Shown here: positions 7,779 to 15,219 of the stretch, piece by piece
How the letters are laid out: each line of letters opens with the position of its first letter
How positions within the stretch are numbered: position 1 is the first letter of the stretch
NCBI GenBank assembly: GCA_013695195.1
Contig: JACDAY010000009.1
Span: 1 to 24,919, forward strand
DNA: 24,919 bases
Source: Blastocatellia bacterium
GTDB taxonomy: Bacteria > Acidobacteriota > Blastocatellia > Pyrinomonadales > Pyrinomonadaceae
Direction: 5' to 3'
Translations under genes and position numbers: made by a program
Notes under the pieces: model-generated
The model's database searches: none
Told to the model about the DNA's origin: nothing
Seen by the model: the letters and a program-made list of their open reading frames with translations, nothing else

Positions 7779-8204
7779 ATGAACAATGAACGAATGAATT
7801 TCTCGAATGTTTGTTTAGCAACTATTGTATTCTTAATGTCGTTATGCCTTTCAGGTTATTCACAGGTCAAGAATGATACGCCCAAGCCCGTGCGACCGTC
7901 TAGTTGTGAACACATCACAATACTTTTGGATGATTCAATTCAACGTGTTCAGAAATTGGATGACGCGCATTCTACATTAATAGTAATTTTTCGATTGGGT
8001 AGACGGGAGAAAAATATTTCTCTGAATTCTAGCAGGATGGCGTTGATTAAGTACTCGATTGAGCGGCGGCGAGCTCTGGAACGTTTCGTCCTCGCAATTT
8101 CCCCTGACCGCTCGGACGGGTTGGGCAGAGCGGAAATCTATATCGGAGGCAGACAAATTTACTCCTTGTACTTTGGTGCCAACATGAAGCAGTGCGAAGC
8201 CTGA
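7779..8204 (+). CDS. Exported hypothetical protein
   Basis: 141 residues from the ATG at 7779, with AGGTGAG just upstream; a GTG at 7770 is in frame but has a poorer context. The N-terminus has a typical signal peptide (hydrophobic VCLATIVFLMSLCLSG, then YSQVKND). The mature part has about 115 residues, two cysteines (in SSCEH and near the C-terminus in KQCEA) and alternating short strands, with a repeat-like LDDS/LDDAHS region. I recognise no family. It is the middle gene of a probable operon, between the 19-codon ORF and the DnaC-like ATPase (18 bp downstream). Pairing an exported protein with a helicase-loader-like ATPase is odd and may reflect shared transcription only. Confidence 0.7.
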   Translation: MNNERMNFSNVCLATIVFLMSLCLSGYSQVKNDTPKPVRPSSCEHITILLDDSIQRVQKLDDAHSTLIVIFRLGRREKNISLNSSRMALIKYSIERRRALERFVLAISPDRSDGLGRAEIYIGGRQIYSLYFGANMKQCEA

Positions 8205-8222
8205 GAATAGTGGCCCGATTTT

Positions 8223-9017
8223 ATGCCGAAAGAAAATGTCAAAACACATAAACTGAGCGCAGTTCCCGACGCGTTTAAACATAGGGATTTCGAAGAACTT
8301 GAATCCGATACGGACGTTTGTCCGCTGTGTTTTGGGTCTGGTATGGAAGTTGTGGCCGGTAAAGGGGCGAGGCTATGTTCGTGCCGTAAACGGGATGCCC
8401 ATTCCGGGCTTTTGGAAAAAGCCCGCCTGCCGAAACGCTATGTCGAATGTCATTTTCACAATTTTAAGCCGTTAAATCCTTCGCAGGAACGGGCGTTCCG
8501 TTACGCGTCCCGTTTGACTATGGAGTATCCGGCGGTCGAACGCGGGCTGCTGTTGATGGGAACAGTCGGCGTCGGAAAAACTCATCTGGCGGTTTCTATA
8601 TTAAAGGGGTTGACGGAACGCGGATTTTCTTGTCTTTTTTATGAGTTCGGCTCGCTTCTAAAAGAAATCCAGGGATCATACAATAACAACACACAGTCTT
8701 CCGAGCTTGGCGTTCTCGCTCCCGTCTTTAACGCGGACATAATGGTTCTGGACGAAGTCGGAGCTTCAAAGCCGACCGACTGGGTCCGCGATACGATGAC
8801 TCATATCATCAACACCCGTTACAACGACAAAAAGCTGACGATTTTTACAACGAATTACGCCGACGAACGGCGGAATGAACGCGAAGAGACGCTCGAAGAC
8901 CGCATAGGAGCACGACTACGCTCACGCGTGTACGAAATGTGTAAGACTGTAATGATGAACGGCGAGGATTACCGCAGGAATTATGACAAGCCTTCGGTAG
9001 AAGCGAAAAAACGATAG
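8223..9017 (+). CDS. DnaC/IstB-like AAA+ ATPase with N-terminal zinc-ribbon-like cysteines
   Basis: 264 residues. N-terminal part with CPLC (C33, C36) and CSC (C52, C54), a zinc-binding pattern often seen before the ATPase domain in DnaC/DnaI-type proteins. The AAA+ core has Walker A GTVGVGKTH (about 113-121), Walker B DIMVLDEVG (172-180), sensor-1 TIFTTN and the LEDRIGARLRSRV box-VII/arginine-finger region. DnaC/DnaI proteins load the replicative helicase; IstB proteins assist transposition. No transposase or IS end is nearby, and the zinc-ribbon fits the helicase-loader form, so loader is the better guess. Probably co-transcribed with the preceding hypothetical. The ATG at 8223 has only a weak ribosome-binding site. 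Confidence 0.85.
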   Translation: MPKENVKTHKLSAVPDAFKHRDFEELESDTDVCPLCFGSGMEVVAGKGARLCSCRKRDAHSGLLEKARLPKRYVECHFHNFKPLNPSQERAFRYASRLTMEYPAVERGLLLMGTVGVGKTHLAVSILKGLTERGFSCLFYEFGSLLKEIQGSYNNNTQSSELGVLAPVFNADIMVLDEVGASKPTDWVRDTMTHIINTRYNDKKLTIFTTNYADERRNEREETLEDRIGARLRSRVYEMCKTVMMNGEDYRRNYDKPSVEAKKR

Positions 9018-9046
9018 TAAAGTAAGGCCGTGTAGACATTAATTTC

Positions 9047-9064
9047 AGCCTCGCCTGCGAGGCT
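9047..9064. terminator. Hairpin between converging DnaC-like and anti-sigma genes
   Basis: AGCCTCG (9047-9053), loop CCTG, CGAGGCT (9058-9064). It is followed by CCCGAAGGG and other short pairings up to about 9110, so the 106-bp spacer is quite structured. It has no U-tract in either direction, so the terminator role is inferred from position. Confidence 0.4.
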
Positions 9065-9123
9065 TCCCGAAGGGCAAATAGCCAAGTCGTTTACGGGCGC
9101 GAAGAAACAGGACGTTAATGTAT

Positions 9124-10029
9124 TCAAGCAGCACCGTTGTTTTGCCCGATATGATTTTTGACTGACGCTGAAATCGTCTGAGCAAAAAGCAAATTTTCGT
9201 TTTCTCTTAGATCCGAAATTACGAAAACATTATATTTGCCGCTCTCGAAACAGGCAACCCGAAAATCCTCCGCTGTTTTACAAGAAACTGCTTCAGTATG
9301 AGCTGAGACGTCGCCTTCTTCACGCTTTGTCAAAAGAACCGACACCACTTTTTCCCGGTATTGAACAACAACATGCGAAAAGTGCCTGCCGCTGATTATG
9401 CAGAAGTGGGCCATCACAAACTTTGCGTCATTGCCAAAAGTTTCCCGCAGTGGCCCGATGACAGCGGGGCCGAGACTGTCGTCAGCAGTCCCGAATAGCT
9501 TCGAAGCCTTTTCAAGCGATATCGGCTTCTCTTTAAGATCATGCGTTAATGCACAATGTTTGTGATCTTCGACAGCATCGTTCTGCGCTTCGACAAATGA
9601 CGCTCTCTGAAACCAAAAAGTCTCCGGTGAAAGGGCATCCGACGAAACCGGCACTGATTGAACGACTTCGGCCGTTTGGAAGGCGTCTGAATTTCGCATC
9701 GTCAAACCGACGGCAAGAGCGATCAGAAGCACGGCGGCCGAGCCTGCAAATGCGGCTTTTACTACAAAAATGCTCCAATATTTGTCTTTGCCGAGTGCTT
9801 GTTCGCGCAAACCGCTTCTTAAAGTCGCGGCAAAACCGGCATTCATTTGACTGATCTGAGCATCTTTTACCGCAACTTGCAGCCGCTGCCGCAATTCGCG
9901 CAATGCGGCCAGATCATCCCGGCATTCAGGGCACGATTCCAGGTGCCGCAAAACATCATGGTTGGTTTCCACGAGCAGCTCATTGCTCAAATAAGAATCG
10001 GCGATATCTTTAAAATCTTTACAGTTCAT
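9124..10029 (-). CDS. Zinc-finger anti-sigma factor, membrane anchored
   Basis: 301 residues. The N-terminal anti-sigma zinc-finger domain shows the H-x3-C-x2-C signature (H29, C33, C36 in HLESCPEC) with an upstream Cys3. A helical linker follows, then one transmembrane segment at about residues 85-107 (FVVKAAFAGSAAVLLIALAVGL), and an extracytoplasmic domain of about 190 residues (SLGPAVIGPLRETFGN, FCIISGRHFSHVVVQYR) that I do not assign. It should hold the sigma factor encoded just upstream until an envelope signal releases it. The start ATG lies 6 nt after the sigma stop codon, and the ribosome-binding site TGAGGA contains that stop, indicating coupled synthesis. The type of signal is unknown. 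Confidence 0.88.
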   Translation of the reverse strand: MNCKDFKDIADSYLSNELLVETNHDVLRHLESCPECRDDLAALRELRQRLQVAVKDAQISQMNAGFAATLRSGLREQALGKDKYWSIFVVKAAFAGSAAVLLIALAVGLTMRNSDAFQTAEVVQSVPVSSDALSPETFWFQRASFVEAQNDAVEDHKHCALTHDLKEKPISLEKASKLFGTADDSLGPAVIGPLRETFGNDAKFVMAHFCIISGRHFSHVVVQYREKVVSVLLTKREEGDVSAHTEAVSCKTAEDFRVACFESGKYNVFVISDLRENENLLFAQTISASVKNHIGQNNGAA

Positions 10030-10035
10030 AATTCC

Positions 10036-10599
10036 TCAGCCACTAAGCCCGCCTACATTTTTAAGACCGTAATTTCGTGCATAACCGGCAAGCTCCACCC
10101 TTAGAAGCTTGCGGCCGCGATGCAGCCGCGACATGACCGTGCCGGCCGGTACTTGCAGCAAGTCCGCGATTTCCCGATAAGAAAATTCTTCGACATCGGC
10201 CAGGATCACTATCTCCCTAAATGACGCCGGAATTTTTTCCAAAGCCGCCAAAACATCTTCATCGCGGACATTCTGTGGAATAGAAGGCTCGAATGCCACC
10301 GTTTTGGCTATCATTTCTTCCGTGTCTCCCACGATTTTCAATTTACCGAGTTTGCGAATCCGTTTTCCGTTCACGTTATACAGGATCTTTGTCATCCACG
10401 CCCGGCAGTTCGTACCGCGCTCGTACCGGTGAAACGAGCGCAAAGCCTCCGACATCGTTTCCTGCACCAGATCCTCGGCTTCGTCAGAGCCGCGGAGAAG
10501 CCACCGTGCTACCCGAAAAATGGCGGGCATGTGCGGAAGCGCCTCGTTTTCGAAGTCTTCCCAATTCTCCTTTTCTGTGCTTTGTCCAAAACCAAACAT
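10036..10599 (-). CDS. ECF (sigma-70 family, RpoE-like) RNA polymerase sigma factor
   Basis: 187 residues. Region 2 with AEDLVQETMSEALRSFHRYERGTNCRAWMTKI cut short here (core EAEDLVQETM, then NCRAWMTKILYN, about residues 36-80). Region 4 with LEKIPASFREIVILADVEE, FSYREIADLLQVPAGTVMSR and LHRGRKLLR (about 138-172), the usual ECF helix-turn-helix. It lacks regions 1 and 3, as expected for this class. It heads a two-gene unit with its anti-sigma factor. Such sigma factors often control their own promoter; I could not pick out a convincing ECF-type promoter upstream. Confidence 0.92.
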   Translation of the reverse strand: MFGFGQSTEKENWEDFENEALPHMPAIFRVARWLLRGSDEAEDLVQETMSEALRSFHRYERGTNCRAWMTKILYNVNGKRIRKLGKLKIVGDTEEMIAKTVAFEPSIPQNVRDEDVLAALEKIPASFREIVILADVEEFSYREIADLLQVPAGTVMSRLHRGRKLLRVELAGYARNYGLKNVGGLSG

Positions 10600-10809
10600 T
10601 CTGCCAATGCCTCGAACAATCCAACAAATCGGCCGGCAACTATTTTATACCCGAAATACCGAATAATATTTCTGAGGGTCCAAAATATTTTGTAAACAGC
10701 ATATTTAAGCTATTAAAACCACTCGTCTGAAGATATACCGTTCCGGCTGTAAACCGTGTGAGCTATTTCCCGCGCAAACGATGCCCTTTTATTTCTCAAG
10801 GAGATTAAC

Positions 10810-10890
10810 ATGCATTTCCCAAGTCTCGCCTTTCTGACAATTTCGTATATTGTTTTGGAATCAAAACCTTTCCCTTTAAATCCGTTCTAA
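10810..10890 (+). CDS. 26-residue small ORF candidate
   Basis: ATG at 10810 and TAA at 10888-10890, preceded by AAGGAG (10798-10803) at 6-nt spacing. It encodes MHFPSLAFLTISYIVLESKP and six more residues. The first half is hydrophobic (FPSLAFLTISYIVL) and might insert in the membrane. Support is limited to the ribosome-binding site; there is no conservation evidence. Confidence 0.3.
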   Translation: MHFPSLAFLTISYIVLESKPFPLNPF

Positions 10891-11039
10891 TTTTCACCTG
10901 AGCAAAATCCTTTCAGTACAAAACCTTTTTTTTCCAATATTTACTCTATATCTAAAGCTCTCCGACGCACTATAAATGCCTATGAAAAATTTTGTTGAAC
11001 TTTTTTTAACAAAACTCTTCCATTTTTTGGAATAATCGG

Positions 11040-11045
11040 TATAAT
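11040..11045 (+). promoter_or_regulatory. -10 element for the pseudokinase operon
   Basis: A perfect TATAAT about 45 nt before the chosen ATG at 11090. No good -35 hexamer lies 16-18 bp upstream, so the element is tentative. Confidence 0.35.
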
Positions 11046-11089
11046 ACGAATTGGCAGTCATCTCGCCTCTCGCTACACACCTAAAAAAT

Positions 11090-12979
11090 ATGCCCGCTAC
11101 AAACGAACTTTTACAAGAAGGACGCTATCGCATCAAACAGGAATTCCCGCTAAACGGAAAAGGCTCGGTTTACGACGCCTACGACACAGTTCGTGATACG
11201 AACGTCGTAGTCAAAGAGATTCCGGTCAAGCTGAATAAAGTTACGACACCGTCTCAGCAGGAGATCCTAAAGATCGCATTTACCGAACAGGCGAAGATAC
11301 TGACAGAGATCACGCATGATTCGCTTCTAAACGTTCACGATTATTTTTCCGAAATCGACCGGCAGTATGTTGTTATGGAATCGGTCGATGGGGATGATTT
11401 ACGTGTTCTGATGGAACGAAACAAAAGTGCATTTCCTGTTTCGGATGTTTCTGCATGGGCGGATCAGCTTCTCGATGCCCTCAATTATTTGCATACATAT
11501 AAAATACCGATCATTCACCGCAATATCAGGCCCGGGAATATAAAGCTTAACTCGCTCGGAATGATCAAACTTCTGGCTTTCGGGCTCGCCGACGGTTCGG
11601 AAATAAGCATAGACACAACAATCGGGGATGAAACATCCGGCGGCGGAACAATAAATTATTCGCCTCTCGAGCAAATCTGGGAAGGCCTCGATACCGCTTC
11701 TAGAAAAGTAATTACCAGCAAATATGACGAACGGTCCGAACGCATTCTCAAGGAACCTCTTGATGCCCGAAGCGATATTTACTCTCTCGGAGCAACACTT
11801 TATCATCTGGTTACGGCAAGGCAGCCTGTCGATGCGCTGGAACGGGTCATCGAAATTCTCGACGGCAAGCCCGATCCGCTTCCTTCCCCGGACAAGATAG
11901 ATTCGAGAATTCCACCTGAAATTTCGGATGTTCTAATGAAGGCAATGGAAATAAAGCGTGAATACCGCTTTGATTCCGCCGCAATTATGCGTCAGGTCCT
12001 TCGTACCGCATTGGTAAGGTTTGCTGAACGCGAAGCCGATGAAAGCCGCGAACAGGAAGAAGCGGCGGAAATAATTAAACTTGCGGAAAAAACCCGAAAA
12101 GAGCAAGTTGTCGTGCCGTCCGGACAGAAAACTGTGGAAGCTGAACCGGAGCAGTTAAGCGAAATGGAGCAGATGAAACAGGAGCTGCATGAAGCCGAAG
12201 AACATGCCGTCGAGGCGGAAAAAAGGATTTTGGAAACACCGGCCACAGGCGGACTCCCCGTTGCGGCTTCCGATGCAGCTGAAGACGATTTGCTTGATAT
12301 TTTAAGCACCATCGAAGAACGGATCGATGTTTTGCCCCTCGTCCAAGAAGATTTATCCGTGACACAGGCTGTGACGGAGGAATTTGTAGAAAGTGATTCA
12401 TCCGAAAATATCCCCGCTAATTCGGCTGATGAAGCATTTATTGAAGTAACCGAATCGGAAGTGGAAGTTGACGAGCCTGAAGTACATGCATCGTTTGCTC
12501 CGTCGATTCCTGAAGCGGTCCAGCAGGCGGAGGTCGGTTCATATTCCTCAGCACTCTTCATCGATCAATCCACTGAACCGGAAAAAAGCAAGGGATTTCC
12601 GCTCAGTCTACCGGTTATCGCGATCGGCTTTGCAGTATTGTGCATTGCAGCGATCGGGATCTGGATGTTTACAGGATCGAGCCCGAGCGAGCCGGCAAAG
12701 ACAATTTCCACCCAGTCAGGAGCAACAATCGAAACATCGACCGGCAGTCAATCAGCGGAGCTGCCAAATAATTTGGCTGTACCGGCCGATCAAAATGTCT
12801 CATCACAAGTCGCACCGGATTTAGTCGACACAACTTCTTCCATTCAACCTGTCACCCAAACCGCATCTTCCGCGCAGCCATCTAATGAAAAGGTCAAAAA
12901 ACCTGCACCGACGCCCGCGAAAGCTCCGGCCCGGCCGAAGAAAACGGTTACCGCCGACGACCTAATTAACGACAACTAA
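11090..12979 (+). CDS. Membrane-anchored Ser/Thr-kinase-like protein lacking catalytic residues (pseudokinase)
   Basis: 629 residues from the ATG at 11090; a TTG at 11051 is also in frame, but the kinase domain (about residues 11-310) is complete without it. The fold is clear: a glycine-rich loop NGKGSVY (22-28), VVVKEI with the ATP-site Lys42, FTEQAKIL (alpha-C Glu), the P+1 region GTINYSPLEQIW and DARSDIYSLGATLYHL. Two key positions are changed: the HRD loop reads HRNIRPGN (Asn145 replaces the catalytic Asp) and DFG reads AFG (Ala163 replaces the metal-binding Asp). Classical phosphotransfer is therefore unlikely. An acidic coiled-coil-like linker (about 320-500) follows, then one transmembrane segment (about 506-528) and a Ser/Thr/Pro-rich extracytoplasmic tail ending ADDLINDN. 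It is followed after 42 bp by a TPR/TonB-C gene. A scaffolding or sensing role is inferred. Confidence 0.87.
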   Translation: MPATNELLQEGRYRIKQEFPLNGKGSVYDAYDTVRDTNVVVKEIPVKLNKVTTPSQQEILKIAFTEQAKILTEITHDSLLNVHDYFSEIDRQYVVMESVDGDDLRVLMERNKSAFPVSDVSAWADQLLDALNYLHTYKIPIIHRNIRPGNIKLNSLGMIKLLAFGLADGSEISIDTTIGDETSGGGTINYSPLEQIWEGLDTASRKVITSKYDERSERILKEPLDARSDIYSLGATLYHLVTARQPVDALERVIEILDGKPDPLPSPDKIDSRIPPEISDVLMKAMEIKREYRFDSAAIMRQVLRTALVRFAEREADESREQEEAAEIIKLAEKTRKEQVVVPSGQKTVEAEPEQLSEMEQMKQELHEAEEHAVEAEKRILETPATGGLPVAASDAAEDDLLDILSTIEERIDVLPLVQEDLSVTQAVTEEFVESDSSENIPANSADEAFIEVTESEVEVDEPEVHASFAPSIPEAVQQAEVGSYSSALFIDQSTEPEKSKGFPLSLPVIAIGFAVLCIAAIGIWMFTGSSPSEPAKTISTQSGATIETSTGSQSAELPNNLAVPADQNVSSQVAPDLVDTTSSIQPVTQTASSAQPSNEKVKKPAPTPAKAPARPKKTVTADDLINDN

Positions 12980-13021
12980 TCGATTAAAATTCAACAATCC
13001 CCGATCTCCAAGGAAAAAGCT

Positions 13022-14107
13022 ATGAAACTCGCATCAAACCCCCGAACTAAACTCATGCCGTATTTCACCTCAATCAGTTTTTTTGCATCCATCGTGCTTT
13101 CGATGACTTTCGCAATGCAAGCGCAGCAGCCGCAATTGACACTGGCCGACCTTCTGATCGGCCTCCGGTCGAAAAAAGTCAATGTACCCGAACGGAACGC
13201 AATCTTGGCGGAAGCGGTCAAGCAGCGCGGTGTTACATTTACATTGTCGGTCGATATTGAAAAAGAACTGTCCGCGACCGGTGCAGCCAAAACTCTATTG
13301 GACGCAATTCGTGAAAAAGCAGAGCCTGTTAAGGTTTCTCCAGCGCCTCCTCCGGTTGCTGCGGCAACTCCCGTTCCGACGCCGACTCCGCCCGATGCTT
13401 TGTTTTATCAGCGGAGAGCGGAAGTGAGTTTGGGAAAAGGCGAATTTACGCTTGCTCTCGCGGATTACAACAAGGCTGTCGAGCTCAAAGCTGACGATGC
13501 CGTCGCTTTCCTCAACCGCGGAAAGGTACATTACAATCTAAAATCTTTTGACAAGGCAGTTTCTGATTACGACAAGTCGATCGAGCTTAATCCGAAGGGA
13601 TCCGTGGCTTACTTTAATCGCGGAGTTTTATACGAGAAGATGGGAAATGCGCAGAAAGCCATTGTCGATTACCAAAGAGCTGTCGACCTCGATGCAGCCA
13701 ACGAAACGGCCAAATCCAATTTAAAAAGGCTCCGTGACGAAGAATTGGCGAAAGCTGTCGTGAAAACAACGCCGCCCGTCGCTTTGCCGGCGCCTGAACC
13801 GGCAAAAGCACCCGAATCGATTAACATGGGAAATTTAGGTGCCGCCAGTGCGGTCAGAATGGTGACACCGGTTTATTCTCCCATTGCTCATAGATCGAAT
13901 ATCGAAGGGCGCGTAACGGTTGAAGTAGAGCTTAATGAGAAAGGCGAAGTGGTTTCCGCAAAAGCAGTTTCGGGCCATCAGCTGCTGCGCGGCTCCGCCG
14001 AAGACGCTGCCCGCAAATCGAAATTCAAACCCGCAATGTTCGGTACACAGGCAATTAAAGGTACCGGCTCTATAACCTATAACTTCAGCATCAAACCAGT
14101 TAAATAA
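13022..14107 (+). CDS. TPR protein with C-terminal TonB domain
   Basis: 361 residues; the ATG at 13022 is preceded by AAGGAA. It has an N-terminal signal peptide or anchor (SISFFASIVLSMTFAMQA), a short globular segment (LTLADLLIGLRSKKVN), a Pro-rich spacer (SPAPPPVAAATPVPTPTPP) and three TPR units (about residues 125-230; EFTLALADYNKAVELKADDA, SFDKAVSDYDKSIELNPKGS, NAQKAIVDYQRAVDLDAANE). A second Pro-rich linker leads to a TonB C-terminal fold (about 275-358; VYSPIAHRSNIEGRVTVEVE, LRGSAEDAARKSKFKPA). TonB domains contact outer-membrane receptors, but no ExbBD genes are nearby and the TPRs are unusual for a classical TonB. It shares an operon with the pseudokinase, so the pair may form an envelope complex (inference). 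Confidence 0.85.
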   Translation: MKLASNPRTKLMPYFTSISFFASIVLSMTFAMQAQQPQLTLADLLIGLRSKKVNVPERNAILAEAVKQRGVTFTLSVDIEKELSATGAAKTLLDAIREKAEPVKVSPAPPPVAAATPVPTPTPPDALFYQRRAEVSLGKGEFTLALADYNKAVELKADDAVAFLNRGKVHYNLKSFDKAVSDYDKSIELNPKGSVAYFNRGVLYEKMGNAQKAIVDYQRAVDLDAANETAKSNLKRLRDEELAKAVVKTTPPVALPAPEPAKAPESINMGNLGAASAVRMVTPVYSPIAHRSNIEGRVTVEVELNEKGEVVSAKAVSGHQLLRGSAEDAARKSKFKPAMFGTQAIKGTGSITYNFSIKPVK

Positions 14108-14147
14108 AAATCCATTTTATTATGGATTCAATTCATTGGAAACACCG

Positions 14148-14178
14148 ATAGCACCTGTTTTGACGGGTGCTATTTTAA
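14148..14178. terminator. Bidirectional terminator between the TonB/TPR gene and deoC
   Basis: ATAGCACC (14148-14155) pairs with GGTGCTAT (14166-14173), followed by TTTTAATA on the plus strand. It lies at the point where the two genes converge and slightly overlaps the deoC stop. A weaker palindrome (AATCCAT/ATGGATT) lies at about 14109-14130. Confidence 0.7.
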
Positions 14179-15032
14179 TAAGCACCGACGACCCTATTCG
14201 ATTTCAGCCCGCCGGCTTCCTGAGCGATCTTTACGCCGACGCTGGCTCCGATCCTCGTGGCTCCGGCTTCGAACATTGCCCTGGCGTCGTCAATTCCCTT
14301 CACGCCGCCCGAGGCTTTGACGCCGAGGGAGCTTCCCACCGTTCGGCGCATTAGGGCTATGTCCTCAACGGTAGCTCCACCTTTTGAAAAACCGGTTGAG
14401 GTTTTTACAAAATCCGCACCCGCATTTTTTGATGCGATGCACGCACGAATTTTTTCATCATCGGTTAATAACGCGGTTTCGATTATAACCTTGCATAATA
14501 CGCCATTTTCGTGGGCTGCTTCTGCTACCGCCCTAATATCGTCTTCGACGGCGCAAACATCGCCCGATTTCAAAGCTCCGATATTTATGACCATATCGAC
14601 CTCACGGGCACCGTTAAAAATTGCCCGCCTCGCTTCGTATGCTTTTACGTCCGACAAAGTCGCGCCGAGCGGAAAACCAATCACCGTGCATACCGGGACG
14701 CCGCTTCCCTTTAGAAATTCAGAGGCCTTTTTCACCCAACCGGGATTCACACAAACCGATGCGAAACCGAACTGAGCGGCTTCCTCACAAAGTTTTCTAA
14801 TATCAGCCTCGCTTGCCTCAGGTTTAAGAAGAGTGTGATCGATCAGGCTTGCCCAGTCGCGTGCAGTGGAAGTATCGCCTAAAACACTTCCGATGCGCGA
14901 AGCTCCGGCGTCCACGATCCGCTGCACATCGGCGCTGCAAAACGTCGGCGACTGGTCGTAACCGCCGAGTTTTTCAAGAACGAGATCGGTGATCTGTTCT
15001 ACAAGCTGTTCGTAATTACCATTCTGATGCAT
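14175..15032 (-). CDS. deoC: Deoxyribose-phosphate aldolase with N-terminal extension
   Basis: 285 residues. Class I aldolase of the DeoC family, cleaving 2-deoxyribose 5-phosphate into glyceraldehyde 3-phosphate and acetaldehyde. Signatures: LIDHTLLKP (63-71), VCVNPGWV, CTVIGFPLGA, EVDMVINIGALKSG with D146, the Schiff-base Lys210 in FVKTSTGF and Lys239 in VKASGGVKG. About 60 residues precede the usual start of the family. They begin with an amphipathic helix (YEQLVEQITDLVLEKLGG, residues 7-24) followed by a flexible linker, much like encapsulation peptides that direct enzymes into bacterial microcompartments. The next gene upstream on this strand, an rpiB homologue, carries a comparable extension. 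No shell protein is encoded in the window. Confidence 0.93.
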   Translation of the reverse strand: MHQNGNYEQLVEQITDLVLEKLGGYDQSPTFCSADVQRIVDAGASRIGSVLGDTSTARDWASLIDHTLLKPEASEADIRKLCEEAAQFGFASVCVNPGWVKKASEFLKGSGVPVCTVIGFPLGATLSDVKAYEARRAIFNGAREVDMVINIGALKSGDVCAVEDDIRAVAEAAHENGVLCKVIIETALLTDDEKIRACIASKNAGADFVKTSTGFSKGGATVEDIALMRRTVGSSLGVKASGGVKGIDDARAMFEAGATRIGASVGVKIAQEAGGLKSNRVVGAY

Positions 15033-15100
15033 ACGCTTTTCAATAATAGAATATACTTATGTGTATCATGAAGTAGAAAGGCTTAAATCTCATTTGTATG

Positions 15101-15180
15101 CTTTGTGAAAAACTTTGTGTACTTTGTGTAAAAAAAGGTTGACACTGAGTTCACGAAGCGAAGACACAGAGAACACAAAG
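15101..15180. repeat. Intergenic imperfect palindrome with CTTTGTGT/ACACAAAG arms
   Basis: CTTTGTG occurs three times in direct order (15101, 15113, 15122), and the inverse ACACAAAG is at 15173-15180. GACACTGAG and GACACAGAG lie in between. It occupies most of the 187-bp rpiB-deoC gap. It resembles the low-complexity palindromic repeats dispersed between genes in some bacteria. It may also separate the two transcripts. Confidence 0.45.
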
Positions 15181-15219
15181 AAGCTTCTTTTCAAATCGAA
15201 TTTAAACTGGCATATAATA

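Larger units (their letters stand above)
10600..11089. other. 490-bp divergent spacer between the sigma gene and the pseudokinase gene
   Basis: AT-rich, with no long ORF. It holds a small ORF candidate (10810-10890), a GGTATAAT -10-like element at 11038-11045 close to the kinase start, and several poly-T/poly-A runs around 10920-11010. Promoters for both flanking transcripts must lie here. No RNA gene was recognised. Confidence 0.5.

Noticed and set aside
8223..9017. IstB-type transposition helper as part of an insertion sequence
   Set aside because: No transposase ORF, terminal inverted repeats or target duplication nearby; the zinc-ribbon N-terminus fits a DnaC/DnaI-type loader better.
11992..12561. 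189-residue antisense ORF opposite the pseudokinase linker
   Set aside because: Low-complexity Ser/Ala/Thr-rich translation mirrors the acidic linker codons on the other strand; no ribosome-binding site or recognisable domain.
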